From JAWXCB01 sp034440455 (lineage in GTDB: Bacteria > Bacteroidota > Bacteroidia > Chitinophagales > CAIOSU01), in the NCBI GenBank assembly GCA_034440455.1, contig JAWXCB010000019.1:62001-126000 (forward strand): a stretch of 64,000 nucleotides of DNA, written 5' to 3'. Under the pieces are notes generated by a model. It did no database searches, was not told where the DNA came from, and saw nothing but the letters and a program-made list of their open reading frames with translations. The position numbers and the translations under genes were made by a program. Below, piece by piece: positions 8,356 to 16,880 of the stretch (positions within the stretch are counted from its first letter, which is position 1; each line of letters begins with the position of its first letter).

Positions 8356-10131
8356 TTAGTTCATTGAAATGAATTCCTTCGGGTATGCATAATCCTGCTC
8401 TGTTACCTGCCGCAACATGCCGATGAGCAGAGTGAGCGCCCCTACCCTGCCGATGAACATGGTGAAGATAATTACATATTTGCTTGCCATTGACAAATCA
8501 GACGTGATGCCCATGCTCAACCCCACTGTGCTATATGCGGAAACACTTTCGAAAACAAGTTTTACAAAATCTTTCTCAGGCTCAAACAGTGCAAGCAAAA
8601 ATACAGACGCGCCAATCACAACGATGGATAACGTGATGATGGTGAAGGCGCGCCTTACGCTGTGATTTGAAATTTCGCGGTGATAAATTTCAATCCTGTT
8701 TTTCCCGCGCGCAGTGGAAATGGCGTTCAGCACAGCAATCGCAAAAGCGCTGGTTTTAATGCCTCCTCCCGTTGAACCGGGCGATGCGCCAATCCACATC
8801 AGCAAAATACAAAACAAAACAGATGCAAGCGTGAGGTCGGCATAATTGAACGTATTGAATCCTGCGGTGCGCGGAGTTACGGAAGCAAAAAATGTAGTAA
8901 CCGCTTTTCCGAAAAAAGTCGGGTGTGCTGCAAGCGCGTTATTGATTTCAAAAATAAAAAATGTAACCGCTCCAAATACAATTAATAAAATTGTAGTCAA
9001 CACCACCAGCTTTGAATTGACATTAATAAGCCGGGGTTTTATAATGAAAGGTTTTCCGAGAAAAATTTTCCTGAAACTATTCACGATAAAATGCTTCACA
9101 GACGCACTGAAATTAAACGCAATGGAAAATCCAATCCCGCCAAGAATCAGTAAAAATGCTGCGATGAGTTGCAGCGGATAATTAAAGCGGTAGCCTTCCT
9201 CATAAAAATTATTTGTGAGTGTGGAAAAGCCCGCATTGCAAAAAGCCGAAACAGCATGAAATAGGGAGAAGAAAAATCTTTCCTCAAAACCCGCGAGTGG
9301 TGCGCTTTCCATGAATAGATAAATTCCCACAGCGCCAATCAGTTCAATGCTCAACGTAAATGAAACCACCACCATGAGAAAATTTCTCACTTCGCCCAAA
9401 TCAAGTGAATTCAGATAGTCGCGCATCGCAAGCGATTCATGCACCGAACTTTTCCCCTTGAAAAACAAGCCGAAAAATCCGGTAAGCGTCATAATGCCCA
9501 GTCCGCCCAATTGAATCAGGAGTAAAATAAAAATCTGTCCAAGTTGCGTGAAATCTTTGCCGGTGTCAAGCGTCACCAATCCCGTGACGCACACCGCGCT
9601 GGCTGAAGTGAATAGCGCATCTGTAAACGAAATGCCCTGAACAGTCGCTTTTGGCAATAGCAGTAACAGCGTTCCAAGTGCAATCATGGACAGGAAACTT
9701 CCAGCCACAATCAGCGATGGGCTGAATTTGATGTCGTTGAGTTTTGAGGTGATTTTACTGAACTCAATAAAAAAGAAGCCAAGTATTGAAATGTAAACAG
9801 CGAGTATATGTCCACCGGCAACCTGCGCAAAAGTGGAATCATTACCGTGCAGCAGTTGCCACCGCGCATATAGCAACACCGACATGAACGCGGCAAGCAG
9901 CATTTCCGCCTTGCGCACTTTTTGCCGCAATACAATCCCGTCAATCACGATGTCAATCAGGATGCTTGCATAAATCAGGATGAGCCAGATTCGGTTCGCC
10001 TTGAGCAAGGGCGCAGAGAAGTCGCCAACATGAAATCCGATTTGATAAATCAATGTGAGCAACGAGCCCAACGCAATAAGCACGCGCAGGTTGTCAACCC
10101 AAAGGGAAAAGGTTTTTAATTTTTTTTTCAA
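8356..10131 (-). CDS. ktrB: KtrB/TrkH-type potassium uptake membrane subunit
   Basis: An ion-conducting subunit for K+ (with Na+) uptake, 591 residues. The four pore-loop repeats each carry a selectivity-filter glycine: SASAVCVTGLVTLDTG, FHAVSAFCNAGFSTL, SVTPRTAGFNTF and ESVSAYSTVGLSMG. The protein is about 140 residues longer than typical KtrB. The extra N-terminal part carries about four predicted membrane helices (for example IWLILIYASILIDIVIDGI and HILAVYISILGFFFIEFS) before the conserved core starting near residue 140. First gene of a two-gene operon with ktrA. Confidence 0.94.
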   Translation of the reverse strand: MKKKLKTFSLWVDNLRVLIALGSLLTLIYQIGFHVGDFSAPLLKANRIWLILIYASILIDIVIDGIVLRQKVRKAEMLLAAFMSVLLYARWQLLHGNDSTFAQVAGGHILAVYISILGFFFIEFSKITSKLNDIKFSPSLIVAGSFLSMIALGTLLLLLPKATVQGISFTDALFTSASAVCVTGLVTLDTGKDFTQLGQIFILLLIQLGGLGIMTLTGFFGLFFKGKSSVHESLAMRDYLNSLDLGEVRNFLMVVVSFTLSIELIGAVGIYLFMESAPLAGFEERFFFSLFHAVSAFCNAGFSTLTNNFYEEGYRFNYPLQLIAAFLLILGGIGFSIAFNFSASVKHFIVNSFRKIFLGKPFIIKPRLINVNSKLVVLTTILLIVFGAVTFFIFEINNALAAHPTFFGKAVTTFFASVTPRTAGFNTFNYADLTLASVLFCILLMWIGASPGSTGGGIKTSAFAIAVLNAISTARGKNRIEIYHREISNHSVRRAFTIITLSIVVIGASVFLLALFEPEKDFVKLVFESVSAYSTVGLSMGITSDLSMASKYVIIFTMFIGRVGALTLLIGMLRQVTEQDYAYPKEFISMN

Positions 10132-10176
10132 GGAAGGTCAAAAGTCCGAAAAAAAATCCGCTGCAAAGCACAGGTG

Positions 10177-11493
10177 TTATGCAAGCCACTTTGTTATTTG
10201 CTCCACCCCCTTTATCACGTTGGCGCAAGCGTTTGAAGTAAAATCATCCGGCAAGGGTTGGTGCAGCGGAATCGTTTCGCTTGCGGAGAATGCTTTCGCT
10301 CCGTCAAAATCAACATACGCCAGACGCGCAGTCAATTCATGTTTGTTGCGATTGAAGGCAGCGCCCGGTAAAATGGCTACGCCCGTATCCTCCAGCAGGC
10401 GGTGGCACAATTGCTCGCACGTGTGGATATTTTTCTTTTTTAAACTTTCTTCGAGCGGAGAAAAATCAAGGAATAAATAAAACGCGCCATCCGGCTCATG
10501 CACTTTTACGCCTGCATCGCGCAGTTGCACCGCGCATTCATTTCCAAGCCTTGCGAGGATGCGCCTTGCATGACACAGATACTCTTCAATGGCAGCGCCT
10601 CCGATAAATGCCTGCACCGCTGCATACTGAATGGGCGCACTCACGGAAGTGTAAGTTTCACTTGCTACGATTGCCATTGCGTTCAACAGCCATTTCAGTT
10701 TTTCGGGAAAAGAAAATGTGCCGAGCCGCCATCCGCCCGCTCCGCACCATTTGGATAGCCCTGAGCTGATAATCGTTCCTTCCGGATAATAGCGCGCAAT
10801 GGAAACATGATTCCCTTTGTGATGCAACTGCCCGTAAATCTCATCCGACAAGATATAAATATGGTTGCGCCTTGCCACTTCCGCAATAGCGGTGAGTTGC
10901 GCTTCGGAATACGTCATGCCATCAGGGTTTCCGGGATAGTTCAGAATCAACAGGGTTGGCTCCGTATTGCCGTTACATGCCGCTTCCAGCTTTTCCGGAG
11001 TAATTACCCATTTTTCATCGAATGAGGAATGGATGAACCGGATTTTTTTGCCGAGAATTTTCGCCTGCGGATGATACGTCACCCAACTGGGACAAAGAAT
11101 CATGACTTCGCCATTGAAAGCTAATTGCAGCAGGAACAGCAACTCCTTCGAGCCGGGACCAATCAGCACGTTGTCGGGAGAAATGTCAACGAGGTCTTTC
11201 TTGCGGTGAAATTCCGCCACTGCTTCGCGCAAGGCAGGCAAGCCTTTCACAGGCAGGTAATCTTTTTGCGGAGCATGCAGCCGCAGCGATTCCACGATAG
11301 GCGTAGGAACAGGAAACGGTGATTGTCCCAAACCGAATTTGTAAACCTTTTTTCCCGCCTTGATGAGCTGATTGCATTTTTCATTGATGGATAATGTCTG
11401 TGAAACAGCAAGATGCTTCAGGTTGGGGTTGATATAGTTTGAAGGATTGAAAGATTCGGAAGAAGGTGTTTCGATAATTTGTTTTTCCATCAT
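10177..11493 (-). CDS. PLP-dependent class I/II aminotransferase
   Basis: A fold type I aminotransferase of 438 residues. The PLP-binding lysine is K248 in SSGLSKWCGAGGWRLG. N185-Y-P-G-N-P bears the usual Asn/Pro motif, D217 and Y220 contact PLP (SDEIYG), and R256 starts the conserved GGWRLG turn. The first 30 residues (SESFNPSNYINPNLKHL) are an unusual N-terminal extension. The start codon overlaps the stop of the aminomutase-like gene by four bases (ATGA), so the two are translationally coupled and probably act on the same metabolite, for example transamination of a beta-amino acid. The substrate is not readable from sequence; aspartate/aromatic aminotransferase activity is the generic alternative. 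Confidence 0.88.
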   Translation of the reverse strand: MMEKQIIETPSSESFNPSNYINPNLKHLAVSQTLSINEKCNQLIKAGKKVYKFGLGQSPFPVPTPIVESLRLHAPQKDYLPVKGLPALREAVAEFHRKKDLVDISPDNVLIGPGSKELLFLLQLAFNGEVMILCPSWVTYHPQAKILGKKIRFIHSSFDEKWVITPEKLEAACNGNTEPTLLILNYPGNPDGMTYSEAQLTAIAEVARRNHIYILSDEIYGQLHHKGNHVSIARYYPEGTIISSGLSKWCGAGGWRLGTFSFPEKLKWLLNAMAIVASETYTSVSAPIQYAAVQAFIGGAAIEEYLCHARRILARLGNECAVQLRDAGVKVHEPDGAFYLFLDFSPLEESLKKKNIHTCEQLCHRLLEDTGVAILPGAAFNRNKHELTARLAYVDFDGAKAFSASETIPLHQPLPDDFTSNACANVIKGVEQITKWLA

Positions 11494-12860
11494 TCAAAAT
11501 TTTGCGCTTCGCTGGTATGAATTTCTTCTCTGAACATCTGCTCCAACTCTTCTTCAAAAAAGAATTTTTTTGCAAATGCCGGTTTCAGTTCATCAATCCA
11601 AATTGCTTTGTCATCATACTCCGCAAAAAACGGACGCGCCACCCAGTCAGGATTTCTGCCTTGCAACATGCGCATCGCGATTACGCGCTTGCCATTGATT
11701 TCGGTAACTCCGAGTACTTGTATTTTGCCGGGCGTTGCCGACATGCTCGGTCCGCGCACGGTGCGGCAGACACCGCTCACCTTTTGATACGCATGGCGAA
11801 AAATATCCCACGCCTCCACAAGCGGCACGGAAAAATAATGTTGCGCACCTGTGTCACGCGCCAAAAACATATAATAAGGAATGCAATTCAGGTTCACTTG
11901 CTGCCGCCACATCGCAGCCCACACCTCTGCTGAATCATTGATGTGGCGCATCACGGGCGACTGCGTTCTGATTTGCGCTCCTGTTGCGCGAATCCTGCGA
12001 ATCGCCTCTTTCACTTCATCGGTTGAAAGCTCAACAGGGTGATTGAAGTGCGCCATAATTGCAAGATTTTTTCCTGCTTTCACAATTTTTTCAAACAGCC
12101 GCAGCAAATCATCCGCGTCATCATCGGTGAGAAAACGGTTTGGCCAATACGAAAGCGCTTTCGTGCCGATGCGGATGGTTTGCAGGTTTTCGATTTCTTC
12201 ATTCAACAGCGACTCAATATAGCCGGAGAGAATTTTTGATTTCATAATGAGCGGGTCGCCTCCGGTGAACAGCACATCCGTTACTTCCGTATGCTGTTTC
12301 ACATACTTCACAAGCAGTTCCGCTTCGCGCATTGCAAACTTCATTTCGTTCATCCCGACAAACTGTGGCCAGCGAAAGCAAAACGTGCAGTACGCATGGC
12401 ATGTCTGCCCTTGACTTGGAAAAAACAACACGGTCTGTTTGTATTTGTGTTGCATGCCCGTCAGCTTTACGCCATCAATTTCGGGCACATTGTGTTCCAG
12501 TTGTCCGTCAGGGTGTGGGTTCAACTGCATCCTGATTTCATTCGCCTTTGCCTTTACCGCATCTTTGGTCGCTCCGCTTGAAAGCAGGGCTGACATTTCA
12601 AGGAAATGTTTTTCCTCCAGCATCTCCCGCTGCGGAAAGGTGAGAATGAACATCGGGTCATTGGGAATGTTATCCCAATCAATCAACCTGTCAATCACAT
12701 AATTATTGGTCTTAAATGGAAGCACGCTGCCCACCACGTCAATCGCGTGCTTCATCTCCGCGCTCAACTTCTCAGCCTGCGGAATCTCGCGGAAGTTGTG
12801 CAGCGCGTAGGATTTGTACACGCCTGCCTTTGTATTGGATGTAATTTGAGTTAAAGGCAT
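11490..12860 (-). CDS. Divergent lysine-2,3-aminomutase-like radical SAM enzyme
   Basis: A KamA-family protein of 456 residues. The 4Fe-4S/SAM motif CX3CX2C is C154-C158-C161 (CHAYCTFC), followed by R163, which matches the KamA arginine that binds the substrate carboxylate. TGGDP (199-203), the MAHFNHPVELS segment (269-280), TQSPVMRHIND and the PLP-lysine region PGKI (K379) all align with KamA. One of the two lysine-epsilon-amino ligands seems kept (D336, like KamA Asp293), but the second (Asp330, seven residues before the PLP lysine) is S372. The usual GGGGK is ATPGK and the usual RRR after the cluster is RWP. So the chemistry is probably 2,3-amino migration, but not on lysine. Coupled to the downstream aminotransferase. 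Confidence 0.82.
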   Translation of the reverse strand: MPLTQITSNTKAGVYKSYALHNFREIPQAEKLSAEMKHAIDVVGSVLPFKTNNYVIDRLIDWDNIPNDPMFILTFPQREMLEEKHFLEMSALLSSGATKDAVKAKANEIRMQLNPHPDGQLEHNVPEIDGVKLTGMQHKYKQTVLFFPSQGQTCHAYCTFCFRWPQFVGMNEMKFAMREAELLVKYVKQHTEVTDVLFTGGDPLIMKSKILSGYIESLLNEEIENLQTIRIGTKALSYWPNRFLTDDDADDLLRLFEKIVKAGKNLAIMAHFNHPVELSTDEVKEAIRRIRATGAQIRTQSPVMRHINDSAEVWAAMWRQQVNLNCIPYYMFLARDTGAQHYFSVPLVEAWDIFRHAYQKVSGVCRTVRGPSMSATPGKIQVLGVTEINGKRVIAMRMLQGRNPDWVARPFFAEYDDKAIWIDELKPAFAKKFFFEEELEQMFREEIHTSEAQNFE

Positions 12861-12994
12861 CCAGCCGGTTTTTCATATTGATATTTTGACAGCATTCAAG
12901 ATAGGAAAAAATACAGGAAACACGTACAAGTTTTTTGAATGATCTGTTTCACTTCGACACCCCATGCAAATTTGAAGTGACTATCTTAGTTATC

Positions 12995-15538
12995 ATGAAC
13001 CAACTTGAAACCTACAACGAACTTGTTTACACCAAATTCATTCTTTACAAAAGTTTATTCTCCAACCTGCCGTATGAAGACATCCAGGAAATCGCAACGT
13101 ATCTGCCGGTGTTCAGCAGCCTGTGCGAGAATGGATTGAAGACGGGGAAAAGTCCTGCGGAAATCACTGCGGATTTTTTCAGGGAATATCCCGCCAGCCG
13201 AACAAAGGCATCCAAAGACGGTTTGTTCTTCAAGTTCATTCAATTCATCGAACGGCAAGTGGTGTTGTTTGATGCGCTGGAAGACGCATCATACGCAGAG
13301 TTTCATCCCGAAAACGGTGGGGGCACTTTGTCGGAATTGTTTACGCTTGCCACATCGCAGCAAAAAAAGAAAGAGCTTGCGCGCGCGCTGGATGACTTCC
13401 GCCTGCGCCTCGTTCTCACCGCACACCCCACGCAATTTTACACCAGTCAGGCGCTTGCCATTATCACCGACCTCACGGAACTCTTTAAGGTAAATGACAT
13501 TCCGAAAATCAACCGCCTGCTGCTACAGCTTTCCAAAACGCCATTTTTCAAAAAAGACAAGCCCACTCCGTTTCAGGAAGCGGAAAGACTGACGTGGTAT
13601 CTGAGCAATATTTTTTATCCTGCAATTCCGAAGGTGTATTGCAAGATTGCAGCATTCATGCAATCACAAAACATTTCCACCAAACATTTGCAACCCGTTC
13701 AAATCGGCTTTTGGCCCGGAGGCGATCGTGACGGCAATCCCTACGTCACGCATCACACCACGCTGAAAACCGCTGTGCTGCTGCGCGAATCAATCTTGAA
13801 AAGCTACAGGCAGGATGTGAAAAAACTCAGGCGGCAGCTTACTTTCCGCAAGGTGGATGAGTTGATTGAATCCGTGCATGAAAAACTTCTTGCAACCATT
13901 TCTCCCCAGCCGGAAACAAAACAATACGCAAATCAACATGAATTGCAGGGCGACCTTGAGCAAATCAGGCAGATACTCATCAGCGAACACGAAGGAATCT
14001 ATGCGGAGGAAGTGGAATTGCTGCTGCTGAAAATCCGGCTCTTCGGATTTCATTTTGTGAGCATGGACGTGCGGCAGAACAGCAGCGCACATGAACAAGC
14101 GGTGCTGGAAATTTTGGGAAGCAAAGGCGCACGCTATGCCGCTTCAGGCGTTGCCGGACGATTGAATATTTTGCAGAAATCTATTTTTCCCACGAACCCA
14201 TCATTTTCTGAAGCGACAACGGAAGCGCTGGAAACCATCCGCAGCATCCGGCAGATTCAGCAGCACAACGGAGAGGAAGCCGTGCATCGCTATATCATCA
14301 GCAATTGCAGCGACCTTTCGGATATTGCGGAAACGCTCTTCCTCTTTCGCGCAGCGGGATGGGAAGCTCCGCTGCCAGTTGACATCGTGCCGCTCTTTGA
14401 AACGATTGACGACCTGAGCAATGCAGCCGGCACCATGCACCGATTATATGCAGACAGCGCTTACCGGCAGCATCTACAAAGGAGAAAAAACCGTCAGGTC
14501 ATCATGCTCGGATTTTCTGACGGCACCAAAGATGGCGGCTACCTCACTGCCAACTGGGGCATTTACAAAGCGAAAAAAGAATTAACAAAAGTTTCTAAAG
14601 ATGCCAGTATTGACGCGGTGTTTTTTGACGGCAGAGGCGGTCCCGCAGCGCGCGGAGGCGGCAAGGCGCATCTCTTTTATGCGTCAATGGACAACTCCAT
14701 CGCGCTCGATGAAATTCAGTTGACCATTCAGGGACAAACCATCAGCGCCAATTACGGCATCACGGAGTCAGCCGTGTTTAACATGGAGCAGTTGCTGCAT
14801 GGAGGCTTGGCGGGAAAGCTGCTTTTTTCGGAGCGCAACAAGTTGAAGAAAAAAGAATACGAATTGCTGGAGCGGATTTCAGCATTCAGCTATGCAGCCT
14901 ACCGGCAACTCAAGGAGGATAAATTATTTCTCCCCTACCTCGAAGAATTCAGCCCCATCAAATATCTCGGCAGCGCAAACATCACCAGCCGCCCTGCTTC
15001 AAGAAAAAGCGGCAGGCTCCGTTATGAAGATTTACGCGCTATCACCTTTGTGGGCGCGTGGTATCAGATGAAACAAAACGTGCCGGGATTTTACGGCATG
15101 GGAACCGCTTTGAAAAAAATGCAGGAAGAAGGCGATTTAAAAAAAGTACAGGAGCTTTACCGGCATTCTCTTTTCTTCAAAGCGCTGATAGATAATTGCA
15201 TGATGGCGCTGTGCAAAACCAATTTTTCGCTCACTGAATTTATGCGTAAGGATGCGCAATACGGCAGGCTTTGGAGGCGCATCAGCAACGAGTATGAAAC
15301 ATGCGTGAGTCTGCTGAAACAAGTCACCGGCATGAGCGAACTGATGGAGAATGATGCCATCAGCAAAAAATCTATTTCTATCCGCGAGAACCTTGTCATT
15401 CCGCTTTCCGTCATTCAGCAATATGCGCTCAGCAAACTGAGAAACAACCGCACTTCGAAAAACGACAGAGCGGTTTACGAAAAGATGATTATCCGCACAC
15501 TTTACGGAATGACGAATGCCGGGAGGAATTCGGTGTAA
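12995..15538 (+). CDS. ppc: Phosphoenolpyruvate carboxylase
   Basis: Carboxylates PEP with bicarbonate to oxaloacetate, an anaplerotic step. I start at the ATG at 12995 (MNQLETYNELVYTKF), giving 847 residues; an in-frame TTG at 12935 would add an atypical leader. Catalytic motifs are present: LTAHPTQFY with the essential His near residue 143, GFWPGGDRDGNPYVT, FHFVSMDVRQNS, GFSDGTKDGGY, and the mobile loop FFDGRGGPAARGGGKAH. The C-terminus ends TNAGRNSV, shortened and altered relative to the common RNTG terminus. It is divergently transcribed from the aminomutase gene. Confidence 0.95.
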   Translation: MNQLETYNELVYTKFILYKSLFSNLPYEDIQEIATYLPVFSSLCENGLKTGKSPAEITADFFREYPASRTKASKDGLFFKFIQFIERQVVLFDALEDASYAEFHPENGGGTLSELFTLATSQQKKKELARALDDFRLRLVLTAHPTQFYTSQALAIITDLTELFKVNDIPKINRLLLQLSKTPFFKKDKPTPFQEAERLTWYLSNIFYPAIPKVYCKIAAFMQSQNISTKHLQPVQIGFWPGGDRDGNPYVTHHTTLKTAVLLRESILKSYRQDVKKLRRQLTFRKVDELIESVHEKLLATISPQPETKQYANQHELQGDLEQIRQILISEHEGIYAEEVELLLLKIRLFGFHFVSMDVRQNSSAHEQAVLEILGSKGARYAASGVAGRLNILQKSIFPTNPSFSEATTEALETIRSIRQIQQHNGEEAVHRYIISNCSDLSDIAETLFLFRAAGWEAPLPVDIVPLFETIDDLSNAAGTMHRLYADSAYRQHLQRRKNRQVIMLGFSDGTKDGGYLTANWGIYKAKKELTKVSKDASIDAVFFDGRGGPAARGGGKAHLFYASMDNSIALDEIQLTIQGQTISANYGITESAVFNMEQLLHGGLAGKLLFSERNKLKKKEYELLERISAFSYAAYRQLKEDKLFLPYLEEFSPIKYLGSANITSRPASRKSGRLRYEDLRAITFVGAWYQMKQNVPGFYGMGTALKKMQEEGDLKKVQELYRHSLFFKALIDNCMMALCKTNFSLTEFMRKDAQYGRLWRRISNEYETCVSLLKQVTGMSELMENDAISKKSISIRENLVIPLSVIQQYALSKLRNNRTSKNDRAVYEKMIIRTLYGMTNAGRNSV

Positions 15539-15565
15539 CAGAGAAATACTCAACTACGAAAAAGG

Positions 15566-16750
15566 CTATGATTCCGCTTCCTGCTTGGTTTTTTGCGTAA
15601 ACAGCAACCCCACCGTCATAATCATGCTTGTGCCGAAAATAACGATAAACAACAGCCCCTCGCTTACTTCTGCTATCCGCAAGTTTCCTGGGATGCTTAA
15701 AAACAAAAGGATGCTGATCAGCCCGCGGGGACTCATGAAAACTTCCGGCAGCAAGTCTGTTTTAAGTATTGGAGCAATCAACGCCATCCTGATTACATAA
15801 ATAGAAAGAAGCAATATCATGCCTGACTCGATTACATCGCTGTTCTCCAGCATGTGCGTGTCCATCACGAATCCAAATATCACAAAGAAAAAGGTTCTGA
15901 TGAGAAAAGCGCTTTCGGCAGAAATCTGAAACATCTGCTGGAAGTCGGCTTTGAAATTGGGATAGATAAAGCGTGTTCTGAACCAGCGGAAATTGATTTG
16001 CTCCGCGTTAGATAGGAACAAGCCAAACGCCAGCACGTTGATAAGCGAGGAAAGATGAAAATGTTTTCCGATGGCATAAATGAGAACAAGGATGGCAAGG
16101 ATGAGAAAAAACTTGATGTGATGCGCGATTTTTCCAAGCAGGTAGAGCAGCAGCAGGCACGATACCACGGAGATGACAAGCACAAGCGAAATCTCCAGTC
16201 CCAGTTTCTTCAGCGAGGAAGCGGTTAAATCGGAATTCAGCAAAGCGAAGTTGAAAAGGATGATTCCAAGAATATCGGAGAAGGACGATTCATAGACCAC
16301 AAATTCCCTTTTCTCTTTTTGAATATTCGCTGCCGAAGGAATGGCAACCGCAGAACTGATAATGCTGAATGGTATCGCGTTGATGAAGCAGAGGTAAAAC
16401 GGCTGCTTCGAGAAAAAATGAATGATATAGGCTATCCCGAATGCAGAAGCAAACAAGATAATCAAGGCAGCCAAAAATGCCTTGCGAATCAGTTTGTTCT
16501 TCGATTTGTCATACACAAGTTCCAGTGCGCCTTCAAACACAATCAGAATAAGCCCAACCGTGCCGAGCGCAGGCAGTATTTGAAAAAAGTCAAACGTGTG
16601 GAAGTTGAAATAATCTGCTGCATACCGCAAGCCGATACCCGAAAGCATCAGCATCAGCACCGAAGGAATTTTAGTGCGCTTGGCGAACAGGTCAAACAGA
16701 TACGAAAAAATCACCAGCAGGCAGAGCAAAATCAGGGCGGTATTGGTCAT
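15566..16750 (-). CDS. CPA-type cation:proton antiporter
   Basis: A sodium or potassium/proton exchanger of the inner membrane. The chosen start is MTNTALILLCLLVIFSYLFDLFAKRTKIP at 16750 (395 residues); the frame is open 13 codons further upstream but that leader is polar and non-conserved. There are about 12 hydrophobic segments. The core has GIGLRYAADY, ALGTVGLILIVFEGALEL, SSAVAIPSAANIQKEKREFVVYESSFSDILGI with an acidic residue in a central helix, and LPEVFMSPRGLISILLFLSIP near the C-terminus. There is no RCK or Usp domain. Ion specificity cannot be assigned. Its stop faces the ppc stop 27 bases away. Confidence 0.88.
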   Translation of the reverse strand: MTNTALILLCLLVIFSYLFDLFAKRTKIPSVLMLMLSGIGLRYAADYFNFHTFDFFQILPALGTVGLILIVFEGALELVYDKSKNKLIRKAFLAALIILFASAFGIAYIIHFFSKQPFYLCFINAIPFSIISSAVAIPSAANIQKEKREFVVYESSFSDILGIILFNFALLNSDLTASSLKKLGLEISLVLVISVVSCLLLLYLLGKIAHHIKFFLILAILVLIYAIGKHFHLSSLINVLAFGLFLSNAEQINFRWFRTRFIYPNFKADFQQMFQISAESAFLIRTFFFVIFGFVMDTHMLENSDVIESGMILLLSIYVIRMALIAPILKTDLLPEVFMSPRGLISILLFLSIPGNLRIAEVSEGLLFIVIFGTSMIMTVGLLFTQKTKQEAES

Positions 16751-16880
16751 GTGCGGAGTATATGAATCAAGCGGTTTTTGTGCGCGCAAAATAATATTTC
16801 CGTGAACGCATTTTGGAGGTAAGTTTCAGATTTCTAAAAGCTGCCTCTTTGTTAAATCAGAAGGTTAAAGAAAATACATG

